Assembly (NCBI RefSeq): GCF_014635025.1
Contig: NZ_BMCE01000002.1
Span: 372,001 to 436,000, forward strand
Direction: 5' to 3'
Source of the DNA: Fictibacillus barbaricus
GTDB taxonomy: Bacteria; Bacillota; Bacilli; Bacillales; Fictibacillaceae
Length of the DNA: 64,000 bases
Shown: positions 56,959 through 64,000 of the stretch, one piece after another
Numbering within the stretch: the stretch's first letter is position 1
Layout of the letters: each line of letters begins with the position of its first letter
Notes under the pieces: generated by a model
Told to the model about the DNA's origin: nothing
The model's database searches: none
What the model saw: the letters and a program-made list of their open reading frames with translations, nothing else
Translations under genes and position numbers: made by a program

Positions 56959-57601
56959 GATGTTTCCCTTTCTGGAGCGCTTTCTGAATTTCTCTTTGTT
57001 GTTCTTTCCTGTCATGCATGAGGGAGTTCAGCATATTTTTAAATTTCACTGTCTGATCACTTCCACCCTCATCATCTGTCTGTGATTCCATGCTTTTTAA
57101 CCATTTCGTTTTAAGTTGGCTCGTCACAGTGGAAACACTTTGAGCCGAACGCTGATCAACCATCATCTGAACTTCAGCTTCATCTGTAATTTCTTTCAGT
57201 AATGTAACCGTATCCCCAACCCCTACTACTAGGACGGTATTACCCGCTTTAATCAACTGGACAGAACGATTCTGCCCGATTCCTATCCCGCCTAAAGTCT
57301 GAAGATTCTTTCCATCTTGAAAACTGACTGATTTTTTTTGAATAAACCGCAGTACAAAAAACAAGATGGCTAGAACGATTCCAAGCATGAACACCAGTTT
57401 TACTAACATCATAAAAGTGCTTCCACTTTCAGATGTTTCTTCTTTATTGGTAATTGGAATTTGTTCCTTCTCACTTTTTTGATTAGAATCATTTACGGTG
57501 TCCCATACACTTTTTCCCGAACCGCTGCCTTCCGCTTGTACACTTATAGGTACAAACGAAAGGCAAACTGCTGCAAAAAAACTAATTACCCATCTATACA
57601 T
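56951..57601 (-). CDS. fliO: Flagellar biosynthesis protein FliO (FliZ)
   Basis: Membrane protein that helps FliP assembly, 216 residues from ATG 57601 (AGGTG upstream; a GTG at 57613 is the alternative). It has an N-terminal signal-like hydrophobic segment ending VSVQA/SIQAEG near 25, a periplasmic-side Ser/Gln/Glu-rich linker, one membrane helix (about 65-90) and a cytoplasmic FliO domain (IGIGQNRSVQLIKAGNTVLVVGVGDTVTLL). The basic C-terminus is short. Confidence 0.9.
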   Translation of the reverse strand: MYRWVISFFAAVCLSFVPISVQAEGSGSGKSVWDTVNDSNQKSEKEQIPITNKEETSESGSTFMMLVKLVFMLGIVLAILFFVLRFIQKKSVSFQDGKNLQTLGGIGIGQNRSVQLIKAGNTVLVVGVGDTVTLLKEITDEAEVQMMVDQRSAQSVSTVTSQLKTKWLKSMESQTDDEGGSDQTVKFKNMLNSLMHDRKEQQREIQKALQKGKHHE

Positions 57602-57617
57602 GAAAAATGGCACCTGC

Positions 57618-57980
57618 TTAGCCTAAGGTCTTCTTGATTGCTTCAATAACACGGTCTGCTGCAAAAGGCTTAACGATAAAGTCTTTTGCTCCAGCTTGAA
57701 TCGCATCAATAACCATCGCTTGCTGACCCATTGCTGAACACATTATGATTTTTGCTTCAGGGTTTGTTTTCTTTATTTCTTTTAAAGCAGAGATGCCGTC
57801 CATCTCTGGCATCGTGATATCCATTGTTACTAAGTCTGGTTTAAGCTCCTGATACTTTTCGATCGCTTGTGCACCATCAGCTGCTTCACCTACTACATCG
57901 AAACCGTTTTTCACCAAGATATCCTTGATCATCATTCTCATAAATGCTGCATCATCTACGACTAAAATACGTTCTCCCAT
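57618..57980 (-). CDS. cheY: Chemotaxis response regulator CheY
   Basis: Single-domain receiver that binds the C-ring switch when phosphorylated, 120 residues. DD at 9-10, phosphoacceptor D54 in VTMDITMPEMDG, and the conserved Lys of FIVKPF near 104. Placed between fliY and fliO as in B. subtilis. Confidence 0.96.
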   Translation of the reverse strand: MGERILVVDDAAFMRMMIKDILVKNGFDVVGEAADGAQAIEKYQELKPDLVTMDITMPEMDGISALKEIKKTNPEAKIIMCSAMGQQAMVIDAIQAGAKDFIVKPFAADRVIEAIKKTLG

Positions 57981-57998
57981 TTCACTTACCTCCGTTAG

Positions 57999-59135
57999 TT
58001 ATTTCAATTTTTCTAAACGATCACGCTGGCTTAATATTTCAGTTACACGAACACCAAAGTTCTCATCTATAACAACAACCTCGCCTTTTGCGATCATTTT
58101 TTGATTAACAAAAATATCTACTGGTTCACCTGCCAATTTATCAAGCTCTACTATGGACCCTTGAGACATTTCCAGAATATCTTTTATCGTTTTTTTTGTT
58201 CTGCCTAATTCCACAGTCACTTGCAATGGAATGTCCAATAGCATATCCAGGTTTTTCGTATCACTTTGATGGGACTCAAAATCACCAAAGTCCGAAAAAC
58301 TTGCGGGTTGTACAGAAACGTCTCTCATTTGAGTTTGATAAGAAGGTGCAGCCATCGATCTTGTTTCACGCTGCACAGGTTCTTCATGATAAATAATTGG
58401 TTGCGCAGGTACTGCCTTTTCTTCTTGCGGCAAATAATCTGCTGCAGGCTCTTGCTCTACTATTGGTTCTGGATTCATAAGCCTATGTACCAAATTCTTT
58501 GAGAATTCCGCATCTATTAATTGCATGATGTTAGAATCGATCAATTCCCCTACTTTAAGTCTGAATGAAACCTTAACCAGGATTTCTTCATCTGGTATTA
58601 GACTTGTATTTGATTCCACATCAAGAAAATCAATCTTAGGAGGAGAAATGTCTACTTTTTTATTAAAGATCGTTGACATGGATGTTGAAGCAGAACCCAT
58701 CATCTGATTCATCGCTTCACCTACTGCACTTAATTGAAGCTCCCCAAAATCTGGAGAAGGATTTGTTCCTTCACCGCCTAGCATAAGATCAGCAATGATC
58801 TGCGCATCTGTCTTTCGAATAACGAGCAAGTTAGCTCCTTCAATACCTTCTGTATAGGTTACCTGAACAGCAACATGCGGAATCGGAAATTCGTCCTTAA
58901 GCTCGGTTCTTCTCACAACACTTACAGTCGGTGTCGTGATCTCTACCTTTTGGTTTAAAAGTGTTGATAAAGCTGTTGCAGCACTGCCAAAAGAAATGTT
59001 TCCGATCTCACCTAACGCATCCTGTTCAATAGAAGATAAATAATCTTCGGTATCTGTCGTTCCGGACGAGGAAGGACTTCCACCATTCAGCAAAGCATCA
59101 ATTTCGTCTTGTGAAAGCATATCTCCACTTACCAT
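57999..59135 (-). CDS. fliY: Flagellar switch phosphatase FliY
   Basis: C-ring protein that combines CheY-P phosphatase and FliN-type parts, 378 residues, identical in length to B. subtilis. An N-terminal LSQDEIDALLNGG peptide binds CheY-P; two CheC-like signatures follow (IGEIGNISFGSAATALSTLLNQ, and VGEAMNQMMGSASTSMSTIF); a Pro/Gln/Glu linker (about 230-285) precedes the C-terminal FliN SpoA domain (IPLQVTVELGRTKKTIKDIL). Start overlaps the fliM end. Confidence 0.96.
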   Translation of the reverse strand: MVSGDMLSQDEIDALLNGGSPSSSGTTDTEDYLSSIEQDALGEIGNISFGSAATALSTLLNQKVEITTPTVSVVRRTELKDEFPIPHVAVQVTYTEGIEGANLLVIRKTDAQIIADLMLGGEGTNPSPDFGELQLSAVGEAMNQMMGSASTSMSTIFNKKVDISPPKIDFLDVESNTSLIPDEEILVKVSFRLKVGELIDSNIMQLIDAEFSKNLVHRLMNPEPIVEQEPAADYLPQEEKAVPAQPIIYHEEPVQRETRSMAAPSYQTQMRDVSVQPASFSDFGDFESHQSDTKNLDMLLDIPLQVTVELGRTKKTIKDILEMSQGSIVELDKLAGEPVDIFVNQKMIAKGEVVVIDENFGVRVTEILSQRDRLEKLK

Positions 59136-60121
59136 TGATCCTCATCCTCCTTAATGGTTTCTATGATTTGTACTGCTAACTTTTTCTTTACTTTTCCAGG
59201 CTGACCATAAAATTTTGGAGTGTTCTCCACTTTTATGATCAAAGGCTGTTTGATACCTTGATCCAGTTCTAAACAATCTCCTATCGATAAATGAAGAAAT
59301 TCTTCGATCGACATTTCCGATGAACCCAACTCCACTTTAACGGGGAGAAGTGCATTTTTAAGCTTTTGTTCAATAAACTCTGTTTCACCGGGAACTCTTG
59401 TTTTCTTTTTATTCTGCATCCAATGATGAACAGAAAGTTTCGGTATGATCGGTTCAATGACAACGTGCGGGAGACAGATATTTATCATTCCACTCGTTTC
59501 CCCAATAGTCGTGTTTAAAGAAATAACAACTACTGTTTCGTTCGGAGAGACCATTTGCAAAAATTGAGGATTTACCTCCAGATCGACCATGAATGGATCT
59601 AGTTCGATTACACTTGTCCACGCCTCTTTAAAGCTATCAAGTGTATTCTCAAACAGCTGACTCATAATCTTCGTCTCTATTTCAGTCAAATTTTCGATCT
59701 TATTCATTCCCGCGCCGCTTCCACCCATTACTCTGTCCAGCATGGCATACGCAATATTAGGATTCACTTCCATCAAGATGCGCCCTTCAAACGGTTGTGC
59801 TTCAAACACGTTTAATAGCGTCATCTTCGGAACAGAACGGATGAATTCTTCATATGGCAACTGGTCAACAGAAGCCACACCGATTTGTACATACGTTCTC
59901 AGTTGCGCTGAGAAATAAGTGGTTAGCAGTCTCGCGAAATTTTCATGCAATCGAGTTAAACTGCGAATCTGTTCTTTAGAGAAACGAAGGGCCCTCTTAA
60001 AATCGTAGACTTTTACTTTATTCTCTGACTCTTCCTTTTTTAACTCTTCTGCGTCCATCTCTCCCGTGGAAAGCGCCGATAAAAGAGCGTCTATCTCGTT
60101 TTGTGATAAAACATCAACCAA
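59129..60121 (-). CDS. fliM: Flagellar motor switch protein FliM
   Basis: C-ring component that receives CheY-P, 330 residues from TTG at 60119-60121, chosen because AGAGGTGA lies 5 bases upstream and homology starts at VLSQNEIDALLSALSTGEMDAEE; a GTG at 60130 would lie inside that SD. The middle CheC-like domain (about 45-230) and C-terminal SpoA domain (about 250-325) are clear. FliN function is supplied by FliY. Confidence 0.94.
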   Translation of the reverse strand: MVDVLSQNEIDALLSALSTGEMDAEELKKEESENKVKVYDFKRALRFSKEQIRSLTRLHENFARLLTTYFSAQLRTYVQIGVASVDQLPYEEFIRSVPKMTLLNVFEAQPFEGRILMEVNPNIAYAMLDRVMGGSGAGMNKIENLTEIETKIMSQLFENTLDSFKEAWTSVIELDPFMVDLEVNPQFLQMVSPNETVVVISLNTTIGETSGMINICLPHVVIEPIIPKLSVHHWMQNKKKTRVPGETEFIEQKLKNALLPVKVELGSSEMSIEEFLHLSIGDCLELDQGIKQPLIIKVENTPKFYGQPGKVKKKLAVQIIETIKEDEDQW

Positions 60122-60155
60122 GAGTCTCACCTCTTTTCATGCCGTTTTTAATGAA

Positions 60156-60584
60156 TTATTGTATGATTTTTTGAGTTGTGTAGACTCTGACTACTTTTCC
60201 GTCCTGCATGACTTTATTAATCTCAGTCTTCAAGGTGTTTTCTAAAGAAACTAGCCCTTTTTGCCCCGATAGTTCTTCTGTCTTCATGTTAGAGATCTCA
60301 TAGATAATAAGGTTATTTACTTGAAACAGCCTTTTTTCTAGTTCATCTTTGGCATCTTTATGATCTGCCTGAATTTTAAACTTGATCTTTACATATGCCT
60401 GGTCGGCTAGATTGGTTGTCATTTCATCCGTTTCAACCATCAGCTTATCTAGTTCCTCTGCTGTTGGTTCAGAAGCTTCTGTTTTAGGTGAAAATTGTTT
60501 GAATCCAAAATAGCCTGCTGCGCCTATCAGGCCTATAGCTACCAGCATAGAAAGCATGATCGTTGCTGCTTTATTCTTACCCAA
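60156..60584 (-). CDS. fliL: Flagellar basal body-associated protein FliL
   Basis: Single-pass membrane protein near the stator, 142 residues. Membrane helix at about residues 8-28 (MLSMLVAIGLIGAAGYFGF), then a soluble extracytoplasmic domain with the TNLADQAYVKIKFKIQAD segment and the C-terminal VRVYTTQKIIQ. It abuts flbD with no gap. Confidence 0.92.
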   Translation of the reverse strand: MGKNKAATIMLSMLVAIGLIGAAGYFGFKQFSPKTEASEPTAEELDKLMVETDEMTTNLADQAYVKIKFKIQADHKDAKDELEKRLFQVNNLIIYEISNMKTEELSGQKGLVSLENTLKTEINKVMQDGKVVRVYTTQKIIQ

Positions 60585-60830
60585 CTACAGACCCTCCTTT
60601 TTCTGACTTAGTGGAAGCAGTGTAATTTTCCTATAAAAGTCAGCCACTTTTTGAGCTACCTCTTCTTCGCTTTCCTTGACCACAAACTTTTTGCCAGTCG
60701 TTAAAGTAATCGTAGTATCTGGAAACGATTGAACCTGCTCGATGTAGATAGCATTTAAAGTAAACGTGCTGCCGTTTAACTGAGTTAAAGAAATCATTTG
60801 AGCTATAGGGCTAAGCATGCCGCTGCTCAA
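60585..60830 (-). CDS. swrD: FlbD/SwrD-family flagellar protein (YlzI)
   Basis: Small protein of 81 residues, related to B. subtilis YlzI/SwrD, which supports motor torque. The conserved core is [21 protein letters not shown] and [22 protein letters not shown]. Start at TTG 60828-60830 is preferred because GGGAGG is 5 bases upstream; the ATG at 60797, where homology begins, has no SD. This leaves an 11-residue N-terminal extension compared with B. subtilis. Confidence 0.85.
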   Translation of the reverse strand: MSSGMLSPIAQMISLTQLNGSTFTLNAIYIEQVQSFPDTTITLTTGKKFVVKESEEEVAQKVADFYRKITLLPLSQKKEGL

Positions 60831-60847
60831 CCCTTCCTCCCTTCACG

Positions 60848-61642
60848 TTATCGTTTTAAGTTCACGAGTTCTTGAAGGATCTCATCAGACGTAGTAATGA
60901 TCCTTGTATTCGCTTGGAATCCACGCTGCGCCACGATCATCTCAGTAAATTCTTCTGATAAGTCGACGTTTGACATTTCAAGAGCACCCGCTACTAGTGT
61001 TCCAGCACCTCCAGCACCTCCTGGAACTGAAGGTAAAGGTGCACCAGAATTTGTACTCGCGCGGTATTCGTTATTACCAGCTTTTTCAAGGCCTTCATTA
61101 TTTGGAAACTTTGCAAGTTCAATTTGCCCAGCAGTGGTTAGCACTCCTGTACTATTTATATAACTAACCGTTCCATCTGCACCTACACTAAAACTCTTTG
61201 CATCAGTAGGAATCGTAATTTTCGCGTTACCAGTTGCTAGTAAAAATTTCCCATCTGCATTTACGATTTGTCCTGTTTGATCAAGATAAAAGTTACCAGC
61301 TCTTGAGTAAGTAATATCAGTACCAGACATAAGTTTGAAAAAACCATCTCCTGAAATCCCTAAATCTAAAGGTCTTCCAGTTGTTTGTAAGCTTCCTTGT
61401 GTGTGCACAGTATCAATGGAAGATAATTGTGATCCAAGTCCAACCTGCTTTGGGTTAACACCCCCTCGGGCTGCTGTCGGAGCACTTGCCCCTGCGATCT
61501 GCTGGCTCACTAAGTCTTTAAACGTTGTACGGCCTTTTTTGAAGCCATATGTATTTACGTTTGCGATGTTGTTACCAATTACATCAAGCTTCACCTGAAA
61601 ATTTTTCATACCGCTGATTCCTGAGTACATAGAACGTAACAT
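60848..61642 (-). CDS. flgE: Flagellar hook protein FlgE
   Basis: Hook subunit of 264 residues, equal to B. subtilis. The rod/hook N-terminal helix MLRSMYSGISGMKNFQVKLDVIGNNIANVNTYGFKKGRT and the C-terminal NVDLSEEFTEMIVAQRGFQANTRIITTSDEILQELVNLKR are textbook. The middle has Gly/Ala/Pro-rich surface sequence (PGGAGGAGTLVAG). It is transcribed after flgD and the flagellar operon protein. Confidence 0.96.
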   Translation of the reverse strand: MLRSMYSGISGMKNFQVKLDVIGNNIANVNTYGFKKGRTTFKDLVSQQIAGASAPTAARGGVNPKQVGLGSQLSSIDTVHTQGSLQTTGRPLDLGISGDGFFKLMSGTDITYSRAGNFYLDQTGQIVNADGKFLLATGNAKITIPTDAKSFSVGADGTVSYINSTGVLTTAGQIELAKFPNNEGLEKAGNNEYRASTNSGAPLPSVPGGAGGAGTLVAGALEMSNVDLSEEFTEMIVAQRGFQANTRIITTSDEILQELVNLKR

Positions 61643-61724
61643 TTGTCTTTATCTCCCTTACTTGATTTATTAACTGCTTCAGTCATTCAGCAGTTTGTGA
61701 GCCTCCTGTAAAGGTCCAGCTCGT

Positions 61725-62099
61725 TTACTCGTCTATAACAATGGCACCATTAATGTTTGTGAAGATCTGCGATGTACTTTCATTTCGATCTAAAGCTGTG
61801 ATCACCGTTTGATTTGGGGCATTTACAACTAGCGTTACATTTTTCATGATCACGAGTGAATCTTTGATGCCTTTGGTACTTGCTTCCTTAACTTTTTCGC
61901 TTATCTTGTTCCAGCTGGCTTCTGTAATCGTAATATTTCTGTCTTGAAGTCTTTTCTGAGCATGTTTACTCACAGTGAGCTGAGTTGCGAGCTCCCTATC
62001 AAACAATGACTTGAACGATTGATTAACACGATTTGACTGCTTTCGTTTTGGGTAAAGGATCGGCTGGTATAACTGATGAGCGTGTATACGTTCGCTCAT
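61725..62099 (-). CDS. Flagellar operon protein (TIGR02530-type)
   Basis: Protein of 124 residues of the flagellar operon protein family found between flgD and flgE in many Firmicutes. The conserved part is VSKHAQKRLQDRNITI, then IKDSLVIMKNVTLVVNAPNQTVITALD. It has no membrane segment. In related systems it is thought to act in hook assembly, but no mechanism is established. It lies 12 bases after flgD; the 82-base gap to flgE shows nothing else. Confidence 0.82.
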   Translation of the reverse strand: MSERIHAHQLYQPILYPKRKQSNRVNQSFKSLFDRELATQLTVSKHAQKRLQDRNITITEASWNKISEKVKEASTKGIKDSLVIMKNVTLVVNAPNQTVITALDRNESTSQIFTNINGAIVIDE

Positions 62100-62111
62100 T
62101 GCATCAACTCC

Positions 62112-62564
62112 TTACTTCTTTGGGTCTGTAATCTTTATTACTTGAAAACTTGTAATCTTTGTTCCATCGCTCATTTCGAGCATGACAGAACCTTTTTCAA
62201 ACAAAACAGATTTTACAACCCCTTCTTTTTCTTCTATTTTCTTCTCACCTTCTGCATCTACAGTCTCTATCTCGTAAGTCACGTTCTTTCCGATCAACTC
62301 GCTTTGTTGTAAAAGAGAAGCTTCCGTTTGAAAGGTTAAAAATTGCTGCATCGTCTGATTCATATTCGTCATCTGTTCTAAAGACGAAAAGCTTGCCATC
62401 TGAGCGATAAACTCACGATCTTGCATCGGACTTGTCGGATCTTGATTCTGGAGCTGTGTTATTAAGATCTTTAAAAAATCATCTTTTCCTAAAATATTTG
62501 AACCCGTTTCCTTCGTTTTTGCCTGATGATTGGAAAGCATGAGATCTTCTGATATTTTTGTCAT
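62112..62564 (-). CDS. flgD: Flagellar hook assembly scaffold FlgD
   Basis: Hook cap protein, 150 residues. The conserved N-terminus [41 protein letters not shown] is the FlgD hallmark, followed by a [18 protein letters not shown] stretch and a small C-terminal beta domain. It is shorter than proteobacterial FlgD, as usual in Bacilli. It starts 7 bases after fliK. Confidence 0.95.
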   Translation of the reverse strand: MTKISEDLMLSNHQAKTKETGSNILGKDDFLKILITQLQNQDPTSPMQDREFIAQMASFSSLEQMTNMNQTMQQFLTFQTEASLLQQSELIGKNVTYEIETVDAEGEKKIEEKEGVVKSVLFEKGSVMLEMSDGTKITSFQVIKITDPKK

Positions 62565-62571
62565 TTATCCA

Positions 62572-63735
62572 TCACACCTTTTCGTTTAAAACCAATTGGG
62601 ATAGCTGTTCTTCAAATGAAAGGTTTTCCATTTCAGTATCATCTGTCTTGTTTTCATCAGACTGCTTTTGTTCTTCAAAGCTTTGATTACCTTGGTCATG
62701 AAATTCAAAGGTTTGCTCCTCACCCTGAAAAAACACTTCTACTTTTTCAAATTCAATATTTTGTCCTGCAAATGCTTGTTTTAACTGAGTAAGCTGTCCA
62801 TCTAACGCATCTTTTGCTCCATGGCTAGAAGCGATAATCTTGGCAGCGATCTCACCATGTTTTTGGGTCAGGTGAATCTCGATCGTCCCAAGATGTTCGG
62901 GAGTCAGGCGGATCTGCAGCTTCGTAAAACCAGTCTCCGTAACTAGGAGTTTTCCTCTGGAGATAATCTGCTGAACATCACGAACGAATTGCTCTTTTTG
63001 GCCATCACCTTGTGAGACCGGAACCTTTAATGTCCATTGTTCAATGGGAGATAGCGGACTTTGAAAGTTTTGCATCTCTTTAATGGATGAAACAGCAGAT
63101 TCTGCTTGCTTTGTAGGTACATACCGTTGAAAAGCCTGTTCAGCAAAACTTTGAACTTTACTCGCTGTCGTAAGATTCTCCATTACTTTCAAAAACGTAC
63201 TCTTATCATAGGCACTCTGTTCTTTCAAAAGCTTTGTCACTTGTCCAAAAATTTGTTCCACTTGTTTTGTTAACGGTTCTTTTTGATCTAGTTTCACTCC
63301 AGGAAACCACTTTTCAAGCACTTCATTTAGATGTTTTTTGTCAGATGGCGGTAAGATTTCCTGCTGATCATTAAACATCATCTGTAAAAGCATGGCTAGC
63401 TTGAATTCAGGTGTTGGATGAGCTGCTGCTTCCGAAAAGTTGAATTGTTCCTGAAGCAGTTCTTCGATTGCTTCTTTTACTTCTAAAGGCAGTCCTTCCA
63501 AAAGAGATTCTACACTTTCGGCATCTTTCGCTTCCATCTTCCAAAAGGAGTTCAGGTCAGACTCAGAAAACAAACTGAAGATTATATCACCTAAATTCGC
63601 ACTATTCTCTTCTTTCATCTCACCTGTGCCGGTTGATGCAAGAACCTGAGAAAATGATGAAGAAGACTTGCTCACAGGTGTTTGACTTGTTGAAACCAGT
63701 GTTGGAACAGCTGTCATTGTCACCACCGCTTGCAT
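62572..63735 (-). CDS. fliK: Flagellar hook-length control protein FliK
   Basis: Exported ruler that sets hook length and triggers the FlhB switch, 387 residues. The N-terminal half is variable and Ser/Gln/Glu-rich; the conserved C-terminal domain (about 260-340) has TKLQIRLTPEHLGTIEIHLTQKHGEIAAKI. The tail is acidic. Start ATG at 63733-63735 with AAAAGGAGGTG. It follows motE by 16 bases. Confidence 0.92.
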   Translation of the reverse strand: MQAVVTMTAVPTLVSTSQTPVSKSSSSFSQVLASTGTGEMKEENSANLGDIIFSLFSESDLNSFWKMEAKDAESVESLLEGLPLEVKEAIEELLQEQFNFSEAAAHPTPEFKLAMLLQMMFNDQQEILPPSDKKHLNEVLEKWFPGVKLDQKEPLTKQVEQIFGQVTKLLKEQSAYDKSTFLKVMENLTTASKVQSFAEQAFQRYVPTKQAESAVSSIKEMQNFQSPLSPIEQWTLKVPVSQGDGQKEQFVRDVQQIISRGKLLVTETGFTKLQIRLTPEHLGTIEIHLTQKHGEIAAKIIASSHGAKDALDGQLTQLKQAFAGQNIEFEKVEVFFQGEEQTFEFHDQGNQSFEEQKQSDENKTDDTEMENLSFEEQLSQLVLNEKV

Positions 63736-63751
63736 TCGGGTTCACCTCCTT

Positions 63752-64000
63752 TTATAGTGAATTGTTGGCCATTAAGACCGTTAATTCCGCTGCACGTTTC
63801 GCATCCAGTTTGGCTAATATGGCTGCTTGTGCGTCGGGCTGTAACAAGGTTAAAATGCCTAATACTTGATTGTTATTCATCTCTGTCATAACTGCTGCAG
63901 CATCTTTAGCAGACATCGCTTCATACAACTTTTTCAACTGTTCATTCTCTTCTTCTTTAACAGTTGATTCAGCATCTTCAACTTGTTTTTCTAATCGTGC
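63752..64000 (-). CDS. ylxF: MotE-family protein YlxF (partial, N-terminus outside window)
   Basis: The last 82 residues of a flagellar-operon protein with the MgtE_N/MotE-type C-terminal helical domain (YEAMSAKDAAAVMTEMNNNQV, then LLQPDAQAAILAKLDAKRAAEL). The incoming part is a coiled coil (ARLEKQVEDAESTVKEENEQLKKL). Its start lies beyond base 64000. Its place immediately before fliK matches B. subtilis ylxF; MotE-type proteins chaperone motor assembly in other bacteria. Confidence 0.88.
   Translation of the reverse strand, partial: ARLEKQVEDAESTVKEEENEQLKKLYEAMSAKDAAAVMTEMNNNQVLGILTLLQPDAQAAILAKLDAKRAAELTVLMANNSL

Noticed and set aside
1-64000. CRISPR arrays, insertion sequences, prophage, tRNA or rRNA genes
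   Set aside because: No spaced direct-repeat array, no transposase or integrase, and no cloverleaf or rRNA stretch was seen; gene order is conserved core throughout.

Overview
The window reads as a chromosomal core region of a low-GC, endospore-forming, flagellated member of the Bacillaceae. Evidence: SpoIIIE, dipicolinate synthase (DpaA/DpaB), SigD and PolC are all present, ribosome binding sites are strong AGGAGG types, and gene order almost exactly matches the Bacillus subtilis block from the fla/che operon through rpsB, polC, nusA-infB and pnpA to spoIIIE. A Fictibacillus-like or related genus is my guess from overall protein character; this is inference. Every gene I support lies on the minus strand, so transcription runs from high to low coordinates. 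There is no prophage, insertion sequence, CRISPR array, tRNA or rRNA.

Layout in order of transcription. (1) 64000-42572: a long flagellar/chemotaxis operon: motE(ylxF, cut by the window edge)-fliK-flgD-flagellar operon protein-flgE-flbD-fliL-fliM-fliY-cheY-fliO-fliP-fliQ-fliR-flhB-flhA-flhF-flhG-cheB-cheA-cheW-cheC-cheD-sigD-FapA family-small conserved protein-swrB-like. It builds the export gate, C-ring, hook and adaptation system, and makes its late sigma factor near the distal end. (2) 42560-36176: rpsB, tsf, pyrH, frr, uppS, cdsA, dxr, covering translation factors, UMP kinase, ribosome recycling and isoprenoid/phospholipid precursors, with terminators after rpsB, tsf and frr. (3) 36176-28673: rasP, proS, polC. 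(4) 28650-20927: the rimP-nusA-rnpM-rplGA-infB-ylxP-rbfA operon, then truB-ribC-rpsO. (5) 20790-15998: pnpA, ylxY, mlpA. (6) 15712-10852: the dipicolinate/diaminopimelate cluster dpaA-dpaB-asd-dapG-dapA, which supplies spore dipicolinic acid and cell-wall/lysine precursors. (7) 10706-5504: rnjB, tepA-ylzJ, spoIIIE. (8) 5317-1: a GntR regulator and a BMP-type nucleoside ABC importer (nupN-O-P-Q-like), truncated at the window start.

Most of the window is ordinary conserved biology. The points most worth a second look are: a one-base frameshift in fliQ at a T6 run; a GC-rich, highly structured 131-bp intergenic element between tsf and pyrH with terminal inverted repeats; a perfect 14-bp hairpin with a weak U-tract in the rimP-nusA leader that looks like a NusA-dependent attenuator; an attenuator between rpsB and tsf; and a small conserved but uncharacterised protein next to FapA and sigD. 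I did not see a convincing undescribed multi-gene system.
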